A stretch of DNA of 64,000 nucleotides from Fodinibius salicampi. GTDB taxonomy: Bacteria; Bacteroidota; Rhodothermia; Balneolales; Balneolaceae. How positions within the stretch are numbered: position 1 is the stretch's first letter; each line of letters starts with the position of its first letter. This document shows, piece by piece, positions 53,666-63,183 of this stretch. Under the pieces are notes generated by a model that was not told where the DNA came from, made no database searches, and was given only the letters and a program-made list of their open reading frames with translations. Location of the stretch: positions 124,001-188,000 of the forward strand of contig NZ_BAABRS010000001.1 of the NCBI RefSeq assembly GCF_039545095.1. Reading direction: 5' to 3'. Made by a program: the position numbers and the translations under genes.

Positions 53666-56188
53666 ATGCTTGAATCCCTTTTTGAATATCTAAAACCTGC
53701 AATACGCTTCTGTATACGATTCCCGTCAATCGTTCTTGGTACAGGCTTTTTGCTGGCTGCAGTTGGATTGCTTCTTGCTCTGAACCTCCGCATTGATAAC
53801 GATTTCTCAAAATTACTTCCGGAAAGCTATCCTAGTGTGCAGTCACTTGAGAAACTGAGGGAACAGGTTGGTACTCCCAATGAAGTGGCTGTAATAATTA
53901 ATAGTACTTCTTTTGAACTGAATAAGGAGTTTGCGCAACGGCTTATACCGGAAGTAATGAAAATGAAGAACCGATCGGACGATTCTCCCTATTTTAGCAG
54001 GGTCTTATTTCGAAAAGAAACAGATTTCCTGAAATCTAATGCCCTGTGGTTTGCCACTGATCAGGAATTAAGTCTTATTGAATCCTACCTCGACGAGGAG
54101 ATTGAACTTGCACGGATGAGGGCCAATCCTTTCTATTTTGAACTGGATGATGATACGGCTGCGTCTGATTCACTTGGAACTGAGCTTCAACAGGCCTATG
54201 ACGAACTTATCGGATCGGAATACCCGATTTCGGCTGACTCTCTGACCATGGCTGTCCGCTTTTATCCTGCCGGTTCCCAAACCGATATCCGGTATATTCG
54301 TGAACTTTACGAAGACCTTAAGCTCCTTACTACCCGGCTTGCGAAAGAATTCGGTCAGGAGGATCTAAACCTGGTCTTGGCAGGGCGACTTCTCCGCTCT
54401 CTCATCGAAATCGACAGTATATATCTTGATGTGCGCGATTCCTTCTGGGCAGGTACGATCATGCTTTTGTTATTGGTTATGGGCTATTTTTTTTACAAAA
54501 ATTACCACATTCGTACAGGGGGAGTCCACTCTCTGAAAGTTTTTGTATCCGAACTATTCAGGCTTCCGGTTACAGCATTAATCATGGCGGTCCCCCTGAT
54601 TGTGAGTCTCTGCTGGACATTCGGCATTACCTGGTTGACTTTCGAAACCCTGAATATCATGACTTCTACTCTGGGTTTGTTGCTGTTTGGTATGGGAATT
54701 GACTTTGGTATCCATTTTTATGCCCGCTATATCGAAGAGCGCGGTGAAGGTAATCCGATTGAAAAAGCGATTGAAACAACTTTTATGACGACCGGACAGG
54801 CGATAGCATCGGTAGGTATTACTACTTCAGTGGCATTTTTCATATTAATGATCGCTGATTTTAAGGGTTTCAGTGAATTTGGTGCCATTGCCGGTATAGG
54901 GTTACTCTTCTCTATCTTTTCCATGATATTTCTGTTGCCTGCATTGATAATACTGTTGGAAAAAATGGGTTTTCTGAAAACTTTAATGTCTGTCAATACA
55001 TTTCAAAAAAAAGATAATAACAGTTTGTCTAAGCCGGATATTGACAGAAGAATACTTGCAACCGGTGTTATCCTGATATGCCTGGCAGCCACTGTTTTGT
55101 CGGGCTGGCATGCCCGCGGCCTAGACTTTGAATATGATTTCGGAAAACTTGAACCGGTCTATGAATCGTATAACATTGTTGCACAAGAAGCCCGTAAAGT
55201 ATATAGCGACCGGAAAACCAGAAATGCGGCCTATATTATTGCCGATAATCCGGAAGATGCCATTGAATTACGAAATGTGTTGTTAGAACGAATCTCTTCA
55301 GATACACTTACTTCAACGATAGAGTCGGCTGAGATATTCCAGGACCGTTATCCTTTTTCTGATGCAGAACAGCAACAAAAACTTGCCAGAATTGAAGGAG
55401 TTCGGGACAGGCTCGATGACTCATTTCTACGAACCAGTGATTCTGAGCAACTTCATCGATTGAAGCGGGCGGCATCTACTGTTGAATCGATTCATCTTGA
55501 GCAGGTCCCCGATTTTCTATTGGAACCGTTTACCGCTAAAGACGGGTCGATTGGAAACCTGGTTATCATCTATCCGTCGGTCCCGTTATCCGACGGACGC
55601 AACTCGATGAATTTTGCAGATGACCTATCTAATATCGAATTGAGCAATGGAAAAATCTATAACGCGGCTTCGACCTCAATTGTAGCTTCCGATATGTTGC
55701 GACTGATGATTCATGAAACGCCCCGTATGGTTGCTATCACACTTACGTTCATTATTTTGATAAAGCTGATCATTTTCAGGAGCGTGAAATGGATGGTTCT
55801 TGCACTGTTTCCATTGGCTGCCAGTTTTCTCTGGCTGTTCGGTTTTATGGAAATTGCAGGGTGGAAACTCAACTTTTACAACATTGTCGTGCTTCCTACA
55901 ATACTAGGCATTGGAGATGATAGTGGTATTCATATCATCCATCGCTACCTTGAGGAAGGCAGGGGATCTATCTACAAAGTGATCCGTTCCACGGGAGAAC
56001 ATGTTACGGTGAGTTCGCTTACTACGATGCTGGGCTTCGCCGGGTTGTTGTTCTCCACTCATCCGGGGATGAGATCGATTGGAGAACTTGCCGTGGCCGG
56101 TATCGGCCTGATGCTGTTTGCATCTTTGGTTTTATTGCCCTCTATTTTATACATCCTGGAAAGATGGAATAAAATCAGAATCCGTTAG
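53666..56188 (+). CDS. MMPL/RND-superfamily exporter
   Basis: 840 aa, two repeats of one helix, a large periplasmic loop and five helices. Repeat 1: RIDNDFSKLLPESYPSVQSLEKL and FGMGIDFGIHFYARYIEERG; repeat 2: FEYDFGKLEPVYESYN and LGIGDDSGIHIIHRYLEEG, both with the GxxxDxxxH-type TM4 motif in which Asp residues carry protons. Likely exports lipids, hopanoid-like or other hydrophobic molecules (HpnN-like). Intact amid decayed neighbours. Confidence 0.85.
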   Translation: MLESLFEYLKPAIRFCIRFPSIVLGTGFLLAAVGLLLALNLRIDNDFSKLLPESYPSVQSLEKLREQVGTPNEVAVIINSTSFELNKEFAQRLIPEVMKMKNRSDDSPYFSRVLFRKETDFLKSNALWFATDQELSLIESYLDEEIELARMRANPFYFELDDDTAASDSLGTELQQAYDELIGSEYPISADSLTMAVRFYPAGSQTDIRYIRELYEDLKLLTTRLAKEFGQEDLNLVLAGRLLRSLIEIDSIYLDVRDSFWAGTIMLLLLVMGYFFYKNYHIRTGGVHSLKVFVSELFRLPVTALIMAVPLIVSLCWTFGITWLTFETLNIMTSTLGLLLFGMGIDFGIHFYARYIEERGEGNPIEKAIETTFMTTGQAIASVGITTSVAFFILMIADFKGFSEFGAIAGIGLLFSIFSMIFLLPALIILLEKMGFLKTLMSVNTFQKKDNNSLSKPDIDRRILATGVILICLAATVLSGWHARGLDFEYDFGKLEPVYESYNIVAQEARKVYSDRKTRNAAYIIADNPEDAIELRNVLLERISSDTLTSTIESAEIFQDRYPFSDAEQQQKLARIEGVRDRLDDSFLRTSDSEQLHRLKRAASTVESIHLEQVPDFLLEPFTAKDGSIGNLVIIYPSVPLSDGRNSMNFADDLSNIELSNGKIYNAASTSIVASDMLRLMIHETPRMVAITLTFIILIKLIIFRSVKWMVLALFPLAASFLWLFGFMEIAGWKLNFYNIVVLPTILGIGDDSGIHIIHRYLEEGRGSIYKVIRSTGEHVTVSSLTTMLGFAGLLFSTHPGMRSIGELAVAGIGLMLFASLVLLPSILYILERWNKIRIR

Positions 56189-56235
56189 GTTGATCAGTAT
56201 AAGAAGGACAGATGAATTTTTACAATCAAAAAATT

Positions 56236-56466
56236 TTAGCCATCTAATACCCTGTAAAATCGTTTCTTGAACCACTCCGTGGCCCAAAGATATACAAGGC
56301 CGATCAACACCATTGAGAAAAACATTATACCTCCAAGTGGAACAAATCCAGTTATATCATAGATAGGGAGATAAATCAGGATTATGGTGGCTACAATGGT
56401 TACAATTGAGGTACTAACCAAGCCACGTGAGATGGCCGGCCTGAAAAAACAGACTTGCGGGATTTT
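56236..56466 (-). pseudogene. C-terminal fragment of Mg2+-type P-type ATPase (MgtA)
   Basis: Last 70-75 codons only: FFRPAISRGLVSTSIVTIVATIILIYLPI, GFVPLGGIMFF, LIGLVYLWATEWFKKRFYR. This corresponds to the last helices of MgtA/MgtB ATPases (RPSxxLxxT...IYLPxxxxxGFVPLPxxYF). Upstream of 56466 the sequence changes to another broken gene on the opposite strand, so the other 800 codons were deleted. Confidence 0.6.
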
Positions 56467-56469
56467 GTG

Positions 56470-56848
56470 AGAGGTTGTGTGTAGCTGAAGAGGCGGAAGG
56501 TGCACTGGCAATTTGGTTACGAGTTTCATGGGCCGGTGCATTCAACATTGGGATTGCTTTTTTGGAAGGGCGGGTATCCCCCGAAGTTATAGCATTCGGA
56601 GTGTTTGCGAATTTCTATGTCTTTCCTCTCGTCTCAGGTGCTATGAATGGCATCATCATGATCAGTGCTACCGTGGTGATTCTTCGAACCGGTGTCTTCT
56701 GGCGATGGCTGGGCTGTTCCGGAATCTTGATCGGCATTAGGCTATCGGCGGGTTTGCAGCGTTTGTTGAAAACAACCCCGGCGGACTGTTTGCAACCATT
56801 AGTGCTTTCGTCTGTCTTGCTTACTTTTTGTGGATTGCGGCGGTGTAG
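56470..56848 (+). pseudogene. Membrane-protein fragment (DUF4386-like), frameshifted
   Basis: Starts abruptly at the mgtA junction. One frame gives FNIGIAFLEGRVSPEVIAFG, ANFYVFPLVSGAMNGIIMIS and ILRTGVFWRWLGCSGILIGI; near 56745 it shifts to GGFAAFVENNPGGLFATISA, FVCLAYFLWIAAV and a TAG at 56846. The end is typical of DUF4386-type proteins (LRTGxLPRWLGWxGxxLG). N-terminus missing and frame broken. Confidence 0.55.
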
Positions 56849-57048
56849 ATTGAATTGGTACGGGCTAAAATATGACGATATCAAACAGCCTTGATATTTA
56901 AATAAAAAGAAACAAACTGATCAACTGAAAACTTTATGTCATTGTCCCAAAAGATAATCAATACCCTTACTTCAACAACAATTAACCTACCTACATAGGG
57001 TGAGCAGTGGCTTGGCGTATCTTTTTAAAATATATAAGCAAAAAATTG

Positions 57049-57580
57049 ATGAAAGGTCTGGACATATATCTAATATGATGGGTAATTTCCAACATTGTTG
57101 GTATTCTGATGTTCTGGGCAGCTTATAAAAAGCCCAAGCTGGCTAGGGGAATGTTTTTCCTGTTGTTTGGATGGGCAAGCTGGTTCAATTACACTACAGC
57201 TCATACAACCCCTGAAGTATATCTTGACTATGCCTCAATGTCGGTGGATTTGTGCAGTGAATCTATATTGGGCTGGTTCAGCCATCAATATCATTCCTGT
57301 CATTTCAGTAATACCTGTTGGTCATGGTATTATAGCTCTCGGTATGATATTCAGGGGTCTGTGGGTTAAACTGTCTTGCACAGGTGCGATTATATTTTTG
57401 CTGAGTATAGCACCGCTCGGCGTGGGTACGGGATTTCCGTTTTCCATCACAGTTTCAATTGCTGCTTACCTGATCAATTGCAAGGAAGGTTATGATTATT
57501 TATGGATATCCCCAAAACAGAATGCCATAAACAGCCATCTCTTTGAGACGTTAATATCATCAAGTAGTGAATTCCCTTAG
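57049..57580 (+). pseudogene. Small membrane protein with nonsense and frameshift
   Basis: MKGLDIYLI, TGA (57076), WVISNIVGILMFWAAYKKPK, MFFLLFGWASWFNYTTAHTT, GWFSHQ, then a +1 shift near 57287 into IIPVISVIPVGHGIIALGMI and AIIFLLSIAPLGVGTGFPFS. The joined product would be a four-helix protein of about 150 aa. A right-half palindrome at 56977-56995 was not accepted. Confidence 0.6.
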
Positions 57581-57585
57581 TTGAA

Positions 57586-57604
57586 CAGACATATATGACC
57601 TACA
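57586..57604. promoter_or_regulatory. 19-bp palindrome, right half only
   Basis: CAGACATATATGACCTACA, central A. 93 bp before the broken CCPRF/CPKC gene, the usual distance, but the left half is poor. Confidence 0.35.
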
Positions 57605-57696
57605 GTAATTCAATCTGACATCGGGTTAATTAGATATATAATGAGCTGGAAAAAGATAAGTACGGTTCTCAAAAGTTAATCATAAGTGGATATGCA

Positions 57697-58220
57697 ATGG
57701 AACTGAATAAACTACCGTTTTATGACGTCTCCGATAATCCGACCGGTTGTTGTCCACGGTTTAAAGCCGAAGGGTGGGACAGACAGGAGCTACATTTCAG
57801 CATAAACCATTTGTTAAGGCTACAACCCGAAGCCTGTTCCACATCCCGCTGAATATGGGTCGTGTGTTTTCGAAAACTTTTGATACCATAGAGAAAGCGG
57901 GAGCTCTTGAAAAAGATCAGTTTGTTGTGTTAACCCGCGATCTTTCTCCATGGAAAAGCGAGCACTATTTTTCAGTTAACAAAGAAGTGACGGGAGAGGA
58001 GATGGAATATATCAGCGGAGATTTCCGCACTCGTGTATTCGAGGGGCCCTACCGCGAAGCCGGTAGATGGTATTATGAACTGAAGGTCGAGATCAGTCAG
58101 TCGGGAAAACATCCGGAAGCAATATATTTTTACTATACAACATGTCCCAAGTGTGCCAAATATTATGGCAAGAATTATGTAGTCGGTTTCGCCAAAATGA
58201 ATAATGAGAGAGTCAATTAA
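57697..58220 (+). pseudogene. CCPRF/CPKC family protein, frameshifted
   Basis: N-terminal NPTGCCPRFKAEGWDRQELHF lies in one frame from ATG 57697; the rest (HKPFVKATTRSLFHIPLNMG, FEGPYREAGRWYYELKV, IYFYYTTCPKCAKYYGKNYV) continues in another from about 57805. Together they match a conserved soluble family, often named hydrolase, with CC near the start and CPKC near the end (possible metal site). A single indel breaks it. Confidence 0.7.
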
Positions 58221-58234
58221 CGAGTAACAGGCAA

Positions 58235-58912
58235 ATGAATAACAAATATTTTTTTAATCTGAAGAAATACGCGTTATCGGATTACGGCAGGGAGCTCGAA
58301 GAGGGGGAACTGTTTCTGGGTAGGAGACTTCTCCAGGAGAATACTAAGGAGCGATTCAAAAAGCTCAGTGACAGAGGTATCAGTAACCTTGATGAGCTGG
58401 CAGAAATTCTAAAATCCAAAGGAAAGATAGATCAACTGGCAGATGAGTCAGGAGTTCCTGCAGAGTACCTGAAAATTCTTAAAAGGGAACTTAATCGGCT
58501 TTTGCCCAAGCCGGTCTATCTGAATAATTTTCCGGGCATTCCTGTATCTGTCATTGCTAATCTGGAAAAGTATGGTATCAAAAATACATTCCAGCTATTT
58601 GAACAGGCCGATACAATCGAAAAAAGGGACAAGCTTTCAAAGTAAGCAGACATAAGTCTTGCTTCTATTAATGAACTGCTCAAATTATCTGATCTTTCCA
58701 GAATATGGGGCGTAGGATCTGTGTTCTGCAGAATTTTTTTTAAGGCTGGTTTTGATTCGGTCGGCAAAGTGGCAGAGGCCGAAACATCAGAATTATATGA
58801 AGCGCTGACAGAAACCAACAGAAATGGAAACTATACAAAGGCCAGATTTACGGTTAAAGATGTGGCGTCCTGCATTGAATTTGCGCGGCAGCTGCCAATA
58901 ATCATTAAATAA
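58235..58912 (+). pseudogene. DUF4332 protein interrupted by one stop codon
   Basis: A single frame apart from TAA at 58643-58645. Before it: KYALSDYGRELEEGELFLGR, NFPGIPVSVIANLEKYGIKN; after it: INELLKLSDLSRIWGVGSVF and FFKAGFDSVGKVAEAETSEL, the helix-hairpin-helix-like repeats of DUF4332. Restored length about 225 aa. Only one lesion, so inactivation is recent or the 136-aa front half may still be made. Confidence 0.7.
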
Positions 58913-58931
58913 AAATTTTAACACAGAAGCA

Positions 58932-59660
58932 ATGGATACGAACAACATTCTGAATGAAGTTCGAAGGGAGCTGAAACAAAACAGCGAGCCTGAAAACAGG
59001 AAAATCGGCAAGACCTTCTTCAAAGAGGAGGTCCGGTTGTATGGAGTTAAAACGGCAACCGTAACACAAATAGCAAAGAAATATTTCAAAGAGATCAGTG
59101 ATCAAAAGAAATCTGAAGTATTTGGGCTGTGCGAACAGCTTTGGCAGTCGGGTTACACGGAGGAATCCTATATCGCCTGCAACTGGGCGTATGCTCTACG
59201 TAAAGATTATGAGCCGGATGATTTCATCATATTCGAAAAGTGGCTTCATCTATATGTAGTAAACTGGGCCTCGTGTGATACGCTCTGCAATCATACAATT
59301 GGTACCTTCATCGAGATGTATCCTGAATATCTGCCAGAATTAAAACTGTGGGCTAAAGCGGAAAATCGGTGGGTGAGACGCGGATCTGCCGTCACGTTAA
59401 TTGTCCCAGCTCGAGATGGCAAATTTCTGAAGGAAGTTCTGGAGATCTCCGAACTGCTGCTTATGGATGACGATGACCTGGTGCAGAAAGGGTACGGTTG
59501 GTTAATGAAAGCAGCCAGTGAATCCCATCAAAAAGAGATTTTTGATTATGTAATGAGCAAAAAAGAGATCATGTCGCGGACGGCCTTGCGGTATGCTATT
59601 GAAAAGATGCCGGATGAACTGCGAGCGGCGGCAATGGATCGGGCGTCAAAATCAGCATAA
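58932..59660 (+). CDS. alkD: AlkD-type DNA alkylation repair protein
   Basis: 242 aa of HEAT-like repeats. Residues known in Bacillus cereus AlkD to grip DNA are placed as expected: NWASCD (Trp112, Asp116), RWVRRGSAV (Arg149/150) and GYGWLMK (Trp190). Removes alkylated bases without base flipping. Intact, 19 bp after the broken DUF4332 gene. Confidence 0.9.
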   Translation: MDTNNILNEVRRELKQNSEPENRKIGKTFFKEEVRLYGVKTATVTQIAKKYFKEISDQKKSEVFGLCEQLWQSGYTEESYIACNWAYALRKDYEPDDFIIFEKWLHLYVVNWASCDTLCNHTIGTFIEMYPEYLPELKLWAKAENRWVRRGSAVTLIVPARDGKFLKEVLEISELLLMDDDDLVQKGYGWLMKAASESHQKEIFDYVMSKKEIMSRTALRYAIEKMPDELRAAAMDRASKSA

Positions 59661-59709
59661 CTAATAGTGTGCGTGAGATTAATGGGAAAACTAAGAGAAG
59701 GATAAAACC

Positions 59710-60380
59710 ATGGAACAACAAAATTCGCATAAGACAGTTGGATATTGGGCTGCCATCTTTGCCAGCGTGTTCAGTATTGCTTATTTCGTAGCGCAGCTTT
59801 TCGAATGGATGGGAATGCTGGGATCGCACGGGGACCTGAAAGCTCTAGTACTCCGATGGGCATTGTACTATTGCTGACGCCTTCATTGCTGCTGGGCGTA
59901 TCTTTTGTGGTATTGATGGCTGCCGTGCACTATCAGGCTTCGGAGGAGAGAAGAATCTGGAGTCACATCGGCTTGAGTTTCGCAACGGTCTATCTCACGC
60001 TGATCGGAATTGTTTACTTCGTTCAGCTTGTGCTGGTTTTGCCACGTATTATGCGTGGTGAACTTGAGGGTATTGAGTTTCTTGTTTTCGTTCCTTTTGA
60101 TTCGTTCCTATATGCCGTTGACATTCTTGGCTACAGTTTTATGAGCCTGTCGACCTTGTTTGCAGCAATGGCTTTTACCGGTGATGGACTGGAACGAATC
60201 GTACGGCGGTTTATGATTGCTAACGGGCTTATTTTACCTTTCCTGGTTTTTCAAATGTACTTTCATCCTCTTATTTGGATTGCCAGCCTCTGGGCGATCA
60301 CCTTCCCGGGGTCGACGATATCACTGTGGCTGTTGTTCAAGAGGAAGGTACCGAAATTGAATAGATTCGGAGCTGTTTAG
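59710..60380 (+). pseudogene. Six-helix membrane protein, frameshift in a G run
   Basis: From ATG 59710 (agaagg upstream): GYWAAIFASVFSIAYFVAQL, FEWMGMLGSHG, then the frame is lost at gcacggggacc (59828-59833); one more G would give GSHGGPESSSTPMGIVLLLT and continue through VDILGYSFMSLSTLFAAMAF to KRKVPKLNRFGAV. Family unassigned. Either a real lesion or a base-calling error in the G tract. Confidence 0.65.
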
Positions 60381-60442
60381 CCCACTAACCTCTAATATGG
60401 TATAGAATGGGTAAGCGAATCAAATATTCTTCAATAAGAACA

Positions 60443-60532
60443 ATGGACTGGAAACGAAAACTTATTGTGCTTGTAGGTCTGTCGGTGATAGTGATTGTTG
60501 CTTATTTTCAGATACCACCGGTCCATATTTGA
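60443..60532 (+). pseudogene. 29-codon N-terminal relic
   Basis: MDWKRKLIVLVGLSVIVIVAYFQIPPVHI: a start, basic residues and one membrane helix that then stops. Looks like the front end of a lost membrane or secreted protein; too short to identify. Confidence 0.25.
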
Positions 60533-60603
60533 TGACTTATGGCTCATCCAATCTTCCATAAGATGTTCAACTTCTTTTGTCCGGGTATTCTGCACTCGTT
60601 CTG

Positions 60604-61164
60604 TCATTTGTTTATAGAATTCTTGGTTTGGATTTTTACCATTTCTTTTTCCAGTTTATCCAGCAATTCTTTCACCTGGTTCCAGTCGGTGTATTCGGTA
60701 TCTTTTGACGTATCGGTACTTCCTCCGCTTTTCTGGGCAATCATTCGCATAATGATTTTTTTAAAAAAGTTATATTTTGTATAGCGAAGTGCGCCGGCCA
60801 CCTGCTCTACAAAGGTCGGATTCCATCCCGTTTTGTCAAAAAAATTATTAGCGATTTTTTCAAGCTCTTTTTGGTTTTGGGAATCATCATAAACAGCCGT
60901 CAAACTTACCGATAAGAAACCCGTGGGCATTTTATTTAAAGATTTGTGATGTTCTTGAACGTAGTGTTCAACAGAATATTGGTATTTTTCAGCATGAAGC
61001 GAAGCTCCGATAATAGTCGCATCAAAACTATTTGGATTTACATCGGGGCCGGTGGCATCCACAATCGTAACCTGATGGCCATTATCTACGGCTTTGCCAC
61101 GCAGATAGTTGCAAATTTTTCTTGTTTGTCCTTCCGTTGTACCGTATACAATTAGCAATTTCAT
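60604..61164 (-). CDS. Flavodoxin-domain protein (HemG-like)
   Basis: 186 aa. FMN loop at the start: LLIVYGTTEGQTRKICNYL; then TIIGASLHAEKYQYSVEHYV, the pattern of flavodoxin_5/HemG-type proteins, which oxidise protoporphyrinogen IX with menaquinone or act as low-potential carriers. C-terminal 35 residues are a charged extension. The palindrome at 61258 is 94 bp upstream. Heme demand of the cytochromes makes a HemG role plausible. Confidence 0.75.
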   Translation of the reverse strand: MKLLIVYGTTEGQTRKICNYLRGKAVDNGHQVTIVDATGPDVNPNSFDATIIGASLHAEKYQYSVEHYVQEHHKSLNKMPTGFLSVSLTAVYDDSQNQKELEKIANNFFDKTGWNPTFVEQVAGALRYTKYNFFKKIIMRMIAQKSGGSTDTSKDTEYTDWNQVKELLDKLEKEMVKIQTKNSINK

Positions 61165-61495
61165 GGCGAATTGAATAGTTGGTTATCAAGCTAGTTTGTT
61201 TATAGTAAAATATAGGTGTCTTTTGCTGACAAGGTAGAAGGATAAATAGAAGATTAGGGTAGGCATTTTCCCTACAATAGTGTTGGCAAGCAACGGAACT
61301 ATAAGGGATCGAGAGAATTTTTGCAGCTTGGAACGTGTATCTAAAACAAAGATGCAGATTAAAGAGTGTAGTATTTGAACTGACAGCATGCGGGGAAATG
61401 AACTACATTCTCTTCAGTAAATTACACTGATACGCTGGATTAAATAATTTTGTATCCTAGGCTTAAAATTGAACTATTATATCAATTCATGAGAT
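61165..61495. other. Divergent promoter region of flavodoxin and YkuD genes
   Basis: 331 bp. Contains the palindrome at 61258-61276. The half closer to the L,D-transpeptidase gene shows nothing recognisable. Confidence 0.5.
61258..61276. promoter_or_regulatory. 19-bp palindrome upstream of flavodoxin gene
   Basis: GGTAGGCATTTTCCCTACA, central T. 94 bp before the leftward flavodoxin start. Confidence 0.7.
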
Positions 61496-62401
61496 ATGGC
61501 ATCATCCAGAAATATATTGTTCCTCTTGGTTACGACAGTGATTCTTTTCCTTTATTCCAACAAAAAAGAATCCATTGCCTCTTTTGAAGTTTCAGCCCCA
61601 GAAATGGCAGAAATTATTTACACTTTTGAAGATACAGTAAAGATTAAGGACTATTTTAAGGTGATGGACAACATTGTAAACCGCTATGACTCTTTGCTCA
61701 CTTATCCAGTTTCGGAACATTTGATTGTCCGAAATAACCCTTGGGTTGTCGATTCGCTTGCTGCCACTGATTATTATGGATTAAAGGAACGGGGTATTAC
61801 CAGTTTGAAGATTAAAGAACGCACCATATTCAAACCGGGAGATTCTCTGCTTATTCCCGATTCCGCAGCGGTTGATAGTCTGAATCGGATTTTTGAACAG
61901 ACCTGGCTGGATATCAATCTTCCGGAATTTATACTACGAATTAGACAGGATAATAGCATAACCTATGAATTTCCAGTACGTATAGGACGTAATGAACGCA
62001 AATACCTGGCCATGGCTGGCAGGGTAGTGGATCTACGCACTCATACCGGAGAGGGAATCATTGTCCAGCACAGCAAAAATCCAAACTTCATCAATCCCAG
62101 CAATAACCGCGCCTACCACGTCACCCGTCGGGACGATGGGGTAGTGACGGATTTGCCCAATGTTCCCTGGCTCGTAACTGAGATCAATGGTATACACTAT
62201 GGTGAGCTTATACATCCCACCACCAATATTGAGACTCTGGGCAAGGCGTACTCGAACGGCTGTATCGGTACTTCGGAGGCGGCCGCCTGGTACATTTATT
62301 ATCACGCACCCTTAGGCACACGCATCGTTATTCGATACGATTTGGAGATTGTTAATGAAAAGGGAGATACCCTGAAACTGGAAAATATCTACAATCGGTA
62401 G
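61496..62401 (+). CDS. L,D-transpeptidase (YkuD)
   Basis: 301 aa. N-terminal membrane anchor (ILFLLVTTVILFLYS), a periplasmic region and a YkuD domain from about 140: NLPEFILRIRQDNSITYEFPV, VGxN-like VRIGRNE, and the catalytic block with His240 (GELIHPTTNIETLGK) and Cys256 in SNGCIGTSEAA. The usual SHGCxR has become SNGCIG, losing the arginine. Cross-links peptidoglycan or attaches proteins to it. Confidence 0.88.
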   Translation: MASSRNILFLLVTTVILFLYSNKKESIASFEVSAPEMAEIIYTFEDTVKIKDYFKVMDNIVNRYDSLLTYPVSEHLIVRNNPWVVDSLAATDYYGLKERGITSLKIKERTIFKPGDSLLIPDSAAVDSLNRIFEQTWLDINLPEFILRIRQDNSITYEFPVRIGRNERKYLAMAGRVVDLRTHTGEGIIVQHSKNPNFINPSNNRAYHVTRRDDGVVTDLPNVPWLVTEINGIHYGELIHPTTNIETLGKAYSNGCIGTSEAAAWYIYYHAPLGTRIVIRYDLEIVNEKGDTLKLENIYNR

Positions 62402-62456
62402 CCTGCTTAAAATCCTTCGCTCCGGCGGCCATACATACTTGGCTGTACTTGGCTGT

Positions 62457-63074
62457 CTATTTATCCTCTTGATTGAAATAATTCGCCGGAAATTGAATAC
62501 TCCAGATTCCCCTTAGCTCACCGATCTCAAAACCGGTGGCCATATCCTCGGGATACAACTCTTGAATGATCTCAACATCTGATTGTGAGATATCCGTCCC
62601 GGGACTGCCGTGACAACTCAAGCACAGTTGTCCTTGAATGCGAATAGGGGCGTGATAAATGATGGCATTTTCCCGGGTGTAGGTTACCGGTTTTAATTCA
62701 CGGCCTTGCTCGATATTTCGTATATATTCTTTTATAGCTATCATTTCCAGTGAATCAGCTTTATTGACCGGATTTCTGGGCTGGTGAGACGCCCGCTGAA
62801 GCTCAATGCCGTAATGGGAAGCAAGGGAATCGGTAAGAGGCATTGCTTTTATATTACAAAATTCAAGGGCGTTGGATACACCTCCTTCACTCATGGCCTT
62901 TTGTAAATTACTACTTAGCGTCTTAAAAGATGCCGTAGTAATTTCCTTAGCTGCTTCGACCACTGCTGTTGTATCAATATTAACAACTTTGTCTATACTC
63001 TCGGATTGCCGATTATCATTTTCGGGGCTACAACTTAGTAGAAGCAGAAAAAAAGAAAGAATGGCAAATCGCAT
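62457..63074 (-). CDS. DUF3365 (Tll0287-like) heme lipoprotein
   Basis: 205 aa. Lipobox LLLLSC at the start; then the Tll0287-like pattern: AVVEAAKEITTASFKTLSSNLQKAM, EFCNIKAMPLTDSLASHYGI, a heme motif CLSCH in IRIQGQLCLSCHGSPG, and ATGFEIGELRGIWSIQF. Periplasm-facing, membrane-anchored c-type heme protein, probably a redox or gas sensor. Palindrome 88 bp upstream. Confidence 0.85.
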   Translation of the reverse strand: MRFAILSFFLLLLSCSPENDNRQSESIDKVVNIDTTAVVEAAKEITTASFKTLSSNLQKAMSEGGVSNALEFCNIKAMPLTDSLASHYGIELQRASHQPRNPVNKADSLEMIAIKEYIRNIEQGRELKPVTYTRENAIIYHAPIRIQGQLCLSCHGSPGTDISQSDVEIIQELYPEDMATGFEIGELRGIWSIQFPANYFNQEDK

Positions 63075-63161
63075 AATAGGATAGTTTTTTATGTAATGGT
63101 TGAACTATCCGTAAAATACGGCAGAAAGTCTTTTGGGAATTACAGTTAAGGATGAAACAGA

Positions 63162-63180
63162 TGTAGTCTAAATCCTTACA
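63162..63180. promoter_or_regulatory. 19-bp palindrome upstream of DUF3365 gene
   Basis: TGTAGTCTAAATCCTTACA, both halves good, central A. 88 bp upstream of the DUF3365 start. Confidence 0.7.
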
Positions 63181-63183
63181 TTT

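Noticed and set aside
56977-56995. Possible extra palindrome AACAATTAACCTACCTACA
   Set aside because: Left half absent and central base C, unlike all accepted copies.
50241-58912. Stop-codon recoding as explanation of in-frame stops
   Set aside because: The stops are of different kinds (TAA, TGA, and TAG at 15 kb) and frameshifts accompany them; intact genes use all stops normally.
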